64,000 bases of DNA from Mucilaginibacter sp. PAMB04168 (GTDB lineage Bacteria > Bacteroidota > Bacteroidia > Sphingobacteriales > Sphingobacteriaceae): contig NZ_CP155079.2 in NCBI RefSeq assembly GCF_039634365.2, positions 4,898,001 to 4,962,000 of the forward strand. Direction: 5' to 3'. Positions 9,018 to 17,747 of the stretch are shown here, piece after piece. Position 1 is the first letter of the stretch; each line of letters starts with the position of its first letter. A model generated the notes under the pieces. It was not told the origin of the DNA. It searched no databases and worked only from the letters and a program-made list of their open reading frames with translations. Made by a program: the position numbers and the translations under genes.

Positions 9018-12000
9018 TTAAAAAGTTGCACTTAAACCTAAACGGAACGTACGGGATTGTGGATAAACGCCACGGTCTATACCAATGTCCAGACTTCCAC
9101 GGGCGCCAATCTCTGGGTCAAAGCCGGTGTAATCGGTCAAGGTAACCAGGTTATCGCCTGATACATAAATGCGCAGGGCCTGCAGCCTAATTTTTGAAGC
9201 CAGGTTTTTGCTTATAGTGTACCCTAACTGCAGGGTTTTCAAGCGTACATAATCGCCATTTTCCAGGTACAGGTCTGATATGCGGGTGTAGTTACCATTA
9301 GCATCGTTATAAGTAAAGCGCGGATAACGGTTGGTGCTGCCCTCGCCTGTCCAGCGGTTCAGATAAGTGGTTTGCATGTTTGATGACACCAAGTCCTGGC
9401 GGCGTATGCCGTTAAAAATCTGGTTGCCAAAGGCACCGGTAAAAAACCCATTCAAATCAAAGCCTTTGTATGACAGGCCAAAGTTAAAGCCTGCATTAAT
9501 TTTAGGTGTAGGGTTACCAATTTGTGTACGGTCGTCAGGGTCAATCACTCCGTTACCGTTCAAATCCTTAAACCTAACATCGCCCGGTACAGCATCGGGC
9601 TGTATGCGTACACCATTACGGCTATAGGCATTTACCTCGGCTACGTTTTGGAAGATACCATCGGTTTGATAGCCATAAAAGTATGAGAATGGCTGGCCAA
9701 CGGTACTTCTTTGTACTTGGCCGTAAGTGGAAATACCGGCACCGCCCAGTATACCTTCGGCGTTATTAATCTCCGTCACTTCGTTTTTGTTGAAGCTGCC
9801 GTTGATACCGGCGTTAACTCTAAACTGACCAAAGTTTTGCTGATAGTTTAATGAAAGCTCTATACCTGAGTTACGCACTGAACCGCCGTTGGCAGTACCG
9901 GCCGGCACACCTACGCTAAGTGGGATAGGCACCTGTAATAACCAGCCTTTGGTGGTTTTGATATAATAATCGGCCGTTAAGGTGAACATATTGCGCATGA
10001 AGGTCAGGTCTAAACCAATGTTGATTTGTTCTGAGGCTTCCCATTTAATATCGGGGTTAGCAATGTACGATGGTGATGCACCATTGATGTAACCATTGCC
10101 CGAACCGTTGTAGTAGCTATAACCGCGACCAACGCCAATAACAGCTGCCCATGGGTAATTACCAATACGGTCATTACCGTTTTGGCCCCATGAAGCACGT
10201 AGCTTACCAAATGTCAAAAAGTCATTTTTGGGAATGAAACTTTCCTCGGTAAATATCCAGCCTGCTGATACTGCCGGGAAGTAGCCAAACGGATGATTTT
10301 GCCCGAAACTTGACGAACCATCGCGACGAATAGAAGCCGACAATAAATACTTATCGGCATAACTGTAGCTGGCCCTGCCAAACAGCGAGAACAAAGCGTA
10401 TTCACCAGCACCGCCTGTAGCTTTAGCCGTACCGGCATCAACAGCCAGGTTAAGGTAAGCCATGTTAGGATCACTAACTACCAGGCCGGTGTTAGAACCA
10501 TATAAACCTTCCGAATTTTCGCGACGCCAGGTATTACCGGCAGTTAGGGTAAGGTTATGTTTATTAAACGTCTTGGCATAGGTCAACACGTTTTCCTGAG
10601 CCCAGGTATAATAGCGATCTACTCCTTTTGATACGCTTGAGTTAGTGCTTTGCTGTGCGGCATTCAGGTAAAATAGCGGGGTATAATTGTTCGTATTTAC
10701 GTAAGCTAAATCAATACTGAAGGTTGATCTTAGAACTAAGCCTTTGATCAAATTCAGTTCAGCATAGGTATTGCCAACCACCTTATCAACCCGGGTACGG
10801 CCGTTCGTAACGGCGAAACGGGCCAGCGGGTTAACAATCTCCTGGGTAATGTAAGGCGATATACCATAAACTTGACCGTTTGCATCTCTTACTAAATTAG
10901 GTGATGCATAACGCGGAGCTGATAAAGCGGCGGGGTCTGTTTCTATTACCGGTGTGATTGGGTCAAGGTTGAGCGCATTGCTCAGTACGCCGCCAAACTC
11001 CTGGTTAGGATCAATAGACGTACGGTTAATGTGTGAATAGGCTACGTTAGCGCCTACTTTCAGAAAATCCTTAACCTTATTATCGGTATTAGCACGGAAA
11101 GTGTAGCGTTTAAAGTTTGATTTATCGCCGCCTACTATACCTTTTTGGTTAAATAAGGAGAAGTTGATGGCGTAGTTGTTCTTGTCAGTGCCGCCGTTAA
11201 CACCTATCTGGTGGTTGTACATTGGCGCATTCTTTTCAAACAGCGCTTTTTGCCAGTCGGTGCCGGTACCGGCGGGGTATTTGCTCAGGTCGGTAAAAAT
11301 GGGAGAGCCACCACCGTTTATAGAGCCCTCGTTCTGCATTACTGCATACTCCCGTGCATCGAGCATGTTTAGCTGGCGCCACGGGTTTTGTATACCGTAG
11401 TAACCATCATAAGTAACGCGGCTGCGGCCATCTTTCGATCCGCTTTTAGTGGTAATTAATACCACACCGTTACCACCGCGAGCACCATAAATGGCTGCCG
11501 AGGCAGCGTCTTTTAGCACATCCATAGATTGAATATCGGCAGGGTTAAGGTAATCAATACCACCTACCTGAAAACCATCCACAATGTAAATGGGAGATGC
11601 ATTACCATTGGTTCCAATACCGCGTATGCGCACGGTAGGTTCATCGCCCGGCTGGCCAGACACGTTGGCTACCTGCACGCCGGCAACACGGCCTTGTAAA
11701 GCCTGTTCAACGCGCGTAATAGGTGTTTGCGTAATCTGATCTGGCTTTACCGATGATATAGCCGATGTTACATTACGCCTAACCTGCGTACCGTAACCTA
11801 TTACTACTACATCACTCAATGCAGTGGCTCTATCAGTTAATACGATTTGTATAGGGCTGGCAGTATTTACAGTGTACCGTTGGGTTTCATACCCTATACC
11901 ACTAAACACCAACACAGTGCCTAAATGTGGTATACGTACGCGAAACTCGCCGCTTGCGCCGGTGGCTGCACCGCCTGCTCCGCCCTCAATGGCTACGGTA

Positions 12001-12125
12001 ATTCCAGGTACCGGAGAGCCGTCGCTCTTTTGAGTTACCGTTCCTGATACCTGAAGGTCCTGAGCCTTAAGCCCAAATGCCGACAACAGGAAAAGCATAA
12101 AAAAAAACGTAATTTTTCCTTTCAT
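9018..12125 (-). CDS. SusC/RagA-family TonB-dependent outer-membrane transporter
   Basis: A 1035-residue protein with a signal peptide (1-21, ending LKAQ), an N-terminal carboxypeptidase-D regulatory-like domain (about 24-100), and a plug domain (about 110-225) with RVAGVQVANVSGQPGDEP and DAASAAIYGARGGNGVVLIT. A 22-strand beta-barrel extends to the C-terminal FRLGLSATF ending in Phe. There is no STN signalling domain, so it does not signal to an anti-sigma factor itself. It is the first gene of the PUL and imports the oligosaccharides made by the surface GH16. A promoter element lies about 70 bp upstream. Confidence 0.96.
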   Translation of the reverse strand: MKGKITFFFMLFLLSAFGLKAQDLQVSGTVTQKSDGSPVPGITVAIEGGAGGAATGASGEFRVRIPHLGTVLVFSGIGYETQRYTVNTASPIQIVLTDRATALSDVVVIGYGTQVRRNVTSAISSVKPDQITQTPITRVEQALQGRVAGVQVANVSGQPGDEPTVRIRGIGTNGNASPIYIVDGFQVGGIDYLNPADIQSMDVLKDAASAAIYGARGGNGVVLITTKSGSKDGRSRVTYDGYYGIQNPWRQLNMLDAREYAVMQNEGSINGGGSPIFTDLSKYPAGTGTDWQKALFEKNAPMYNHQIGVNGGTDKNNYAINFSLFNQKGIVGGDKSNFKRYTFRANTDNKVKDFLKVGANVAYSHINRTSIDPNQEFGGVLSNALNLDPITPVIETDPAALSAPRYASPNLVRDANGQVYGISPYITQEIVNPLARFAVTNGRTRVDKVVGNTYAELNLIKGLVLRSTFSIDLAYVNTNNYTPLFYLNAAQQSTNSSVSKGVDRYYTWAQENVLTYAKTFNKHNLTLTAGNTWRRENSEGLYGSNTGLVVSDPNMAYLNLAVDAGTAKATGGAGEYALFSLFGRASYSYADKYLLSASIRRDGSSSFGQNHPFGYFPAVSAGWIFTEESFIPKNDFLTFGKLRASWGQNGNDRIGNYPWAAVIGVGRGYSYYNGSGNGYINGASPSYIANPDIKWEASEQINIGLDLTFMRNMFTLTADYYIKTTKGWLLQVPIPLSVGVPAGTANGGSVRNSGIELSLNYQQNFGQFRVNAGINGSFNKNEVTEINNAEGILGGAGISTYGQVQRSTVGQPFSYFYGYQTDGIFQNVAEVNAYSRNGVRIQPDAVPGDVRFKDLNGNGVIDPDDRTQIGNPTPKINAGFNFGLSYKGFDLNGFFTGAFGNQIFNGIRRQDLVSSNMQTTYLNRWTGEGSTNRYPRFTYNDANGNYTRISDLYLENGDYVRLKTLQLGYTISKNLASKIRLQALRIYVSGDNLVTLTDYTGFDPEIGARGSLDIGIDRGVYPQSRTFRLGLSATF

Positions 12126-12429
12126 AGAAAATCGTAAATGGTTTATAAAATTGGTTTAACTGGTTAACAGGCATGGGGCCTGTTTATTGATGAAGCAAAT
12201 ATATAGGGCCATTTAACTAATACGCTATTTTGCCATCCTATATAACCTATACAAGTATGCAGTAACCCCCTCTAACTCCCCTACTTTGCCACTACAAGCT
12301 TAATAATTTAAGAACACAAACCACTGATTATTAACATATTCATATTTTGATCTGCACCTACACACCAAAAAGACAAATTTCATAACCTTTGTAGGTATTA
12401 TTCGGCGTTTTTATAGCTTTACTGCATTA
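12126..12429. other. Divergent control region between SusC and its regulator
   Basis: This 304-bp AT-rich region separates the divergently transcribed transporter operon and the SusR-like regulator. Apart from the -7 element at 12196-12203, no coding frame was seen. It should hold the DNA-binding site of the regulator; no clear repeat pair was identified by eye. Confidence 0.5.
12196..12203 (-). promoter_or_regulatory. Bacteroidota -7 promoter element for the PUL
   Basis: Read on the minus strand this is TATATTTG, an exact match to TAnnTTTG. Transcription would start near 12189, giving a leader of about 64 nt before SusC. A clear -33 box was not found, which is common for regulated PUL promoters. 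Confidence 0.6.
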
Positions 12430-15315
12430 ATGAAAGAAGCAATACTAACCATTTTCACCTGCTTTTCATTCCTATTATTGTACGCACAAAACCCCATTGG
12501 GCTGCCGCAAATTGTAAATTATTCTAATTTGGATTACAAGGGCGGTATTCAAAACTGGGCTATTGATCAGGATAAGGATGGAAGGGTATATTTTGCCAAT
12601 AACGAAGGGCTGTTATCTTTTGACGGTAAGCACTGGAAACTTAACCGTTTGCCTAATAATACAGTAGTTCATGCTTTAAAGGTAGATGCAAGCGGAAAAA
12701 TTTACGTGGGTGCTCAGGATGAGATAGGCTACTACCTGCCTGATAGCCGTGGAATATTAACCTATCATTCGCTAAAACCGCTTATGCCCGAATCGAGCCG
12801 GCAATTTGCGGATATTTGGAATATTTGTCAGCAGGACGGCGCCACGTTTTTCCGTACGGTTGAGAAGATATTTTATTTGAAAGACGGAATTGTAAGCGTT
12901 TTTAAAACGAACAACGAGTGGACGTTTTTAGGTTCGGCGCAAAACCAGGTTTATGCTCAGCAGAAGCATGAAGGGCTTATGGTGTTTAGAGAAGGCACAT
13001 GGCAAACTGCCTGCAGTGCCCCGATTTTAAAAGAAGGCATTGTTACAGCAGTATTAGATTATGCGCCCGGTACCTTGCTCATTGCCACGCTTAAAAACGG
13101 GCTTTTTCTGCTAACCGGAAACCAGCTTATACCTAAAAATACCGAGGCCGATCAAATTTTCAATACCAGCTATATTTATTGTGCTATTCCGGTAAATAGG
13201 GAATGGTTTGCTGTTGGAACCACTACTTCTGCCTGTTATATCATCGACAGAAACGGCAAAGTCATACAGCATTTCTCGAGCGACGAGGGGTTACAGAAGA
13301 ACTACATTCGAAACCTGTTTACCGACCGCGCCAAAAACCTTTGGCTGGCGCTGGATGACGGGATTGATTTTATTGCATTTAACAGCGCCATAAAGCAGAT
13401 CTTTCCTGATAATAAAAAGCAGATCAGTAGCTACACTTCGTATATTTTTAACCAGAACTTGTACGTAGGTGCATCAAACGGCTTATTTCACCTGCCCATT
13501 AATAACAGCATTAAAGACCTGAGTTACTCGCGCGGCGAATTTAAAGAAGTAAGCAACCTTAAAGGGCAGGTGTGGGGTTTGCGAGAAATTAATCACCAGT
13601 TGTTATTAGGGCATGAGGATGGCACTTTTAACGTAGAGCAAAACCAATTAAAACCGGTTAATCAATCTATTGGCACCTGGTTGTTTGAACCCATATCGCC
13701 CATTGAGCCATCGCCCGATGCTTTGGCTGGCACTTACGAAGGTTTGCAACTATTGCATTTTGACAAAGGCACCTTTGTAAACGCCGGACCTATTACGGGG
13801 CTGGATAAAATTTCTCTGCGGTTTATGGCTTATGACCACAGCAACAACATTGTGTGGTCATCGCACCCATACCGTGGCGTGTTTAAGTTGAACCTTTCGG
13901 CCGACCATAAACGCATCCTTAAGAGTAAACTGCTTACTGTTAAGGATGGGTTGCCATCAACCCTAGGTAACTATCTTTTCCATATCAAAAACCGGATTGT
14001 AGTGGCTACCCTTAAAGGCATTTATGAGTATAACGACCATACGCAAAGGTTTGAGCGCTCCGCTTTCTTTTATCCGTATGTAAAAAACACTGCCCTGCAT
14101 TATTTGAACGAGGACCGGGCCGGCAACGTTTGGTTTGTAAACGAGAAAAAGCTGGGTGTTATTGATTTTTCGACTAATAAGAACCATCCTACGGTAGTTT
14201 ATTTTCCGGAGTTGACATCTAAACTCGTATCTGGTTTCGAGCATATTTATCCGTTTAACCAGCAAAATATATTTGTGGGTGCTAACAAGGGAATTTACCA
14301 CATTAACTTTTTAAAATACCGCGAGCAGAGCAAGCAATTGAACGCGTTGCTAACTCAAGTTAAAATATTTGGTAAAAAGGATAGCATTGTATTTGGCGGA
14401 TACAGCAACGGCAACATCAGCCAGGTAAAATTACCTTATGATTTAAATTCGCTGCAGTTCGAGTTCTCATCAACCCTGTATGAGCAGCAAAACACTATCG
14501 AGTTTAGCTACCAGTTGAGCGGATTTGATAAAGACTGGTCGGCCTGGAGCACCAAGGCAGAGAAAGAGTACACCAATTTGCCACCGGGTAAATATATTTT
14601 TAAAGTAAAGGCGCGTAATAATTTAGGTAACGAATCGAAACCGATTGAGCATTTAGTAATCATTGAACCGGCCTGGTATCAAACCTGGTGGTTTTACCTG
14701 TTTTGTGTGTGCATAGCAGCCGGATTTATGTATCTGCTAACTAAACGGCAGCAAAAGCAACACGTACAAGAGCAAGAAAAACTAAAATATCTGCATCAGC
14801 TGGAGCTGGAACACAACGAGCGGGAGATTATGAAGCTGCAGAACGAAAAGCTGGTGGCCGATGTTGTTTACAAGAACAAGGAGTTGGCATCAACCACTAT
14901 GCACCTGGTGCAGCGGGGTAAACTGCTGGCAAAAATTAAAGAGGAGTTGCTGCCTTTAGCCAACAGCAGCTCGGGCGATAAAGCTGCCGAATTTAAAAGG
15001 GTGATTAAGCTATTGAATGAGGCAGAAAGGAATGATGCCGACTGGGAGCAGTTTGCCATTCACTTTGATATGATTCACTCTAACTTTCTGAGCCGCCTGA
15101 AAGAGCGGTTCCCGGATCTAAGCCCGAATGATCTGAAGCTTTGCGCCTACCTCAAAATGAACCTTACCTCCAAAGAAATTGCGCAACTGATGAGCATTAC
15201 CATTAAAGCCGTAGAAGTGAGCCGATACCGTTTACGTAAGAAAATGCAGATACCATCAGACGTGCCACTGTTTGATTATCTGATTAACGCTATTAATTAT
15301 AATTATCAGGAATAA
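12430..15315 (+). CDS. SusR-like membrane-spanning PUL regulator (propeller, Y_Y_Y, LuxR-type HTH)
   Basis: A 961-residue one-component regulator. It has a signal peptide (1-19), repeated two-component-regulator propeller blades (about 35-640; motifs such as GVIDFSTN and ENVWF-like turns), a Y_Y_Y domain (about 690-750; FSYQLSGFDKDWSAW, YTNLPPGKYIFKVKARN), one membrane helix (about 757-775), a cytoplasmic coiled coil (about 778-840), and a C-terminal LuxR-type helix-turn-helix (about 890-950) with LSPNDLKLCAYLKMNLTSKE. There is no histidine kinase or receiver domain, so it differs from hybrid two-component PUL sensors. It is divergent from the GH16/GH3 PUL and probably activates it on sensing a glucan oligosaccharide in the periplasm. 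Confidence 0.9.
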   Translation: MKEAILTIFTCFSFLLLYAQNPIGLPQIVNYSNLDYKGGIQNWAIDQDKDGRVYFANNEGLLSFDGKHWKLNRLPNNTVVHALKVDASGKIYVGAQDEIGYYLPDSRGILTYHSLKPLMPESSRQFADIWNICQQDGATFFRTVEKIFYLKDGIVSVFKTNNEWTFLGSAQNQVYAQQKHEGLMVFREGTWQTACSAPILKEGIVTAVLDYAPGTLLIATLKNGLFLLTGNQLIPKNTEADQIFNTSYIYCAIPVNREWFAVGTTTSACYIIDRNGKVIQHFSSDEGLQKNYIRNLFTDRAKNLWLALDDGIDFIAFNSAIKQIFPDNKKQISSYTSYIFNQNLYVGASNGLFHLPINNSIKDLSYSRGEFKEVSNLKGQVWGLREINHQLLLGHEDGTFNVEQNQLKPVNQSIGTWLFEPISPIEPSPDALAGTYEGLQLLHFDKGTFVNAGPITGLDKISLRFMAYDHSNNIVWSSHPYRGVFKLNLSADHKRILKSKLLTVKDGLPSTLGNYLFHIKNRIVVATLKGIYEYNDHTQRFERSAFFYPYVKNTALHYLNEDRAGNVWFVNEKKLGVIDFSTNKNHPTVVYFPELTSKLVSGFEHIYPFNQQNIFVGANKGIYHINFLKYREQSKQLNALLTQVKIFGKKDSIVFGGYSNGNISQVKLPYDLNSLQFEFSSTLYEQQNTIEFSYQLSGFDKDWSAWSTKAEKEYTNLPPGKYIFKVKARNNLGNESKPIEHLVIIEPAWYQTWWFYLFCVCIAAGFMYLLTKRQQKQHVQEQEKLKYLHQLELEHNEREIMKLQNEKLVADVVYKNKELASTTMHLVQRGKLLAKIKEELLPLANSSSGDKAAEFKRVIKLLNEAERNDADWEQFAIHFDMIHSNFLSRLKERFPDLSPNDLKLCAYLKMNLTSKEIAQLMSITIKAVEVSRYRLRKKMQIPSDVPLFDYLINAINYNYQE

Positions 15316-15374
15316 AAGAGGCAGTTTATTAAAAAGCTTTGTTGATATCAAGTAAATGATTAACTCATTATTAT

Positions 15375-17099
15375 TTAAGCATTAATGAGCGGCAGCGTGA
15401 ACCAAAAGGTACTTCCGTTACCATACTCGCTTTCGGCCCCGATCTGGCCATTGTGCCTTTTAATAATCTCAGAACAGATATAGAGGCCTAGGCCCAATCC
15501 TGAGTATTGTATACCGCTGTTGTCAACCCGGTAATAGCGGTCGAACAAGTTGGGCAGCTTTTCGGGCGGAATACCCGGACCTTTATCAATTACGGACACC
15601 TTAGCCATCGAACCCTGCTTCTCCAGGTTTATGATGATTTCCTTAGCATCAGGTGCATATTTAATAACGTTATTAACCAAATTGGTGATCACTTGCTCAA
15701 TTTTATCTGCATCGGCATATGCCTGCAAATCTTTATTCCCAGTTACAACCACCTCATGCCCTGCTTCTGTATGTACATTTTGGCAGCATTCGGTAACCAG
15801 GCTGCTTAGTGCAACGCTGCTTTTATTTAAGTGCAGCTGGCCTTCTGTCATTTTAGTGGTGTTGAGTAAGTCGCTGATCAGCACACTCAACTTGTTCAAG
15901 CTTTTATTAGCCTGATCTATTAGTACGGGCAGCATTTTAGGTGAAGGGTTATCCTTCATGCGTGAAAGCAATTGCAGCGATGCCTTAAGGCTGGTAACTG
16001 GTGTACGTAACTCGTGGCTGGCTACACTTATAAATTCATCCTTATTCTGTATGTTTTTCCGGCGGATGCTTACATCCATAAAGGTACCTATGCCCCCAAC
16101 AATGTGCCCGTTATCGTCACGTAAAGGTGCAGCATTAATAGAGATGTAAAAACGCTCACCTTCTGGAGGCTGCACAGCAATCTCCTGATCAAAAAGAGGT
16201 TCACCTGTACGCATAATCACAGCCATGGGGTGCTCCCCGTCTGGCAATGGCGTACCGTCAATTCTTAAATTCTGCCACTTCGGATCGTCATAAGTTCGTT
16301 TCAGAATTTCATGCTCCTTTACGCCTAATATTTTTTGCGCCATGGGGTTGGCGTAAATTAATTTACCTTCAACGTCAATTATACCTACTCCCTCGGCCAT
16401 TGTTTCGAGTATGCGGCTCAACTGTTGCTGGTTGCTGCGCAGCTCTTCCTCCACCCTGGTCTTCTCTTCTATATTTTTTTCGAGTTGGCGGGTACGCTCT
16501 TTAACTGTATGCTCCAAAGTGGCATTTAGGTGCTGCGCCACTTTTTGTGCCTCTTCCAGTTCAGCATTTTTTTGTTTGAGCAGCTTTTGTGTTTCCTTTT
16601 GCCCGGTAAGGTCGGTTATGATAATGCTTAATGCTAAGCCTTCATCTAAATCGAGCGTTTTAAGCGATAACAAAACCGGTAGCTCGGCACCATCGGCAGC
16701 AAGCAGGGTAAGCTCATCTTTAATATTATCCGCCCACGCTTTGGCAATAAGCTCCTTGCATTCCAGCTGGCAATCGTCGGTAACGTAACTAAAGAATGAT
16801 TTACCTATTACTTTTTCAAGCGGAGAATTTACCAAGCCGGCAAATTGCGAATTGCTATATAATATATTACCGTCGGTGCTTAGGGTTACGGCACCCTCAG
16901 TCATTTGTTCAATAAAAATACGGTACGTTTGGTCGGCACTTTTGAGGGTGTAAAGTTGATGCCCGTCGTTAACTTTTACCACCAAGGCATCAATCTCCCC
17001 CGACCTGATGGCATCAATGGTATCAGTAGCTTCTTCCAGCTGTATGCGCAAATCGCTCAGCTCATTTAAAAGTTCCTGGTATGACTTTGAAGTTTCCAA
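15375..17099 (-). CDS. Cytoplasmic PAS-PAS histidine kinase of the Kai operon
   Basis: A 574-residue soluble sensor kinase with no membrane helix. An N-terminal coiled coil (about 5-45) precedes one PAS domain (about 60-165), a coiled coil (about 168-225), a second PAS/PAC domain (about 226-345), HisKA with phospho-acceptor His362 in SVASHELRTPVTSL, and HATPase_c (about 460-572) with N, G1 (DKGPGIP) and G2 (GLGLGLYI) boxes. It is the last gene of kaiC-kaiB-kaiB-kinase, 9 bp after a kaiB gene. It lacks the KaiB-like N-terminal domain of cyanobacterial SasA, so any reading of KaiC state must use another contact. No cognate response regulator is adjacent. Confidence 0.9.
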   Translation of the reverse strand: METSKSYQELLNELSDLRIQLEEATDTIDAIRSGEIDALVVKVNDGHQLYTLKSADQTYRIFIEQMTEGAVTLSTDGNILYSNSQFAGLVNSPLEKVIGKSFFSYVTDDCQLECKELIAKAWADNIKDELTLLAADGAELPVLLSLKTLDLDEGLALSIIITDLTGQKETQKLLKQKNAELEEAQKVAQHLNATLEHTVKERTRQLEKNIEEKTRVEEELRSNQQQLSRILETMAEGVGIIDVEGKLIYANPMAQKILGVKEHEILKRTYDDPKWQNLRIDGTPLPDGEHPMAVIMRTGEPLFDQEIAVQPPEGERFYISINAAPLRDDNGHIVGGIGTFMDVSIRRKNIQNKDEFISVASHELRTPVTSLKASLQLLSRMKDNPSPKMLPVLIDQANKSLNKLSVLISDLLNTTKMTEGQLHLNKSSVALSSLVTECCQNVHTEAGHEVVVTGNKDLQAYADADKIEQVITNLVNNVIKYAPDAKEIIINLEKQGSMAKVSVIDKGPGIPPEKLPNLFDRYYRVDNSGIQYSGLGLGLYICSEIIKRHNGQIGAESEYGNGSTFWFTLPLINA

Positions 17100-17108
17100 C
17101 TACAAAAA

Positions 17109-17423
17109 TTATAATAGTCCCAGTCCGCGTAGTACCCTATCTGTGTCAGACATATCTCCAACCAGGCGTCTTTTGGGAATGGGTGTTTTTTTAATTAACA
17201 TAGGCACGGCCGTTACGTCTTCGCTTTGTACCAGCAACGGTTGCTGATGCACATCTACTATGTCCAGTTCGTATCTGCCTTTCAGGTGTGTTTCGAGTAT
17301 AGCATGCAGATTATTTATGGCGCGAACAGAAACAGGAGATGTTCCGGCTACAAACAAACGCAGTACGTAAACCGTATCCTCTTCTTTTCCCCAATCGTAG
17401 GATAAGTCCCCATCATTAATCAT
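17109..17423 (-). CDS. kaiB: KaiB-family protein, second copy with N-terminal extension
   Basis: A 104-residue KaiB homologue. Core features are YVLRLFVAGTSPVSVRAINN, LKGRYELDIVDVHQQP and VTAVPMLIKKTPIPKRRLVGD, the same order as in cyanobacterial KaiB. Compared with the other copy it carries about 13 extra N-terminal residues, acidic and containing a Trp. The thioredoxin-like KaiB fold binds KaiC; in cyanobacteria KaiB switches fold to do so. It lies 30 bp downstream of the first kaiB and 9 bp upstream of the kinase gene. Having two diverged KaiB proteins suggests they bind KaiC states or partners differently, which is inference. Confidence 0.92.
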   Translation of the reverse strand: MINDGDLSYDWGKEEDTVYVLRLFVAGTSPVSVRAINNLHAILETHLKGRYELDIVDVHQQPLLVQSEDVTAVPMLIKKTPIPKRRLVGDMSDTDRVLRGLGLL

Positions 17424-17453
17424 TGTACTGCATATAAAAATCGCTTCTATAAA

Positions 17454-17732
17454 TTATCTGGGGCGTATATCTAAACCTACCAGCACCTTTTCTTTATTAG
17501 AAAGGTCGCCGATTATTTTACGTACCGGCTCCGGAACCTTTTTTACAAGGGTAGGTATAGCCAATATCTGGTCGCCCTCGGCCAGTTGCGGTTGCACAAG
17601 TAAATCAATTACCTCAATGGTGTACTGGCCAGCTAAATGTTCCTCGCAATACTTGCGCAAGTTGTTCAGTGCCGTAACCGATTTACTCGTCTTCCCTGCT
17701 ACATAAAGCCGCAGTTCATAAATTTGTTCCAA
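17454..17732 (-). CDS. kaiB: KaiB-family protein, first copy
   Basis: A 92-residue KaiB homologue of nearly normal length: YELRLYVAGKTSKSVTALNN, LAGQYTIEVIDLLVQPQLAE and ILAIPTLVKKVPEPVRKIIG. It starts 15 bp after kaiC, so the genes are very probably co-transcribed. It should bind KaiC. Its sequence differs at many positions from the second KaiB encoded next to it, so this is an old duplication or a separate acquisition rather than a recent copy. Confidence 0.93.
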   Translation of the reverse strand: MEQIYELRLYVAGKTSKSVTALNNLRKYCEEHLAGQYTIEVIDLLVQPQLAEGDQILAIPTLVKKVPEPVRKIIGDLSNKEKVLVGLDIRPR

Positions 17733-17747
17733 TGTTGCTGCTAATTA

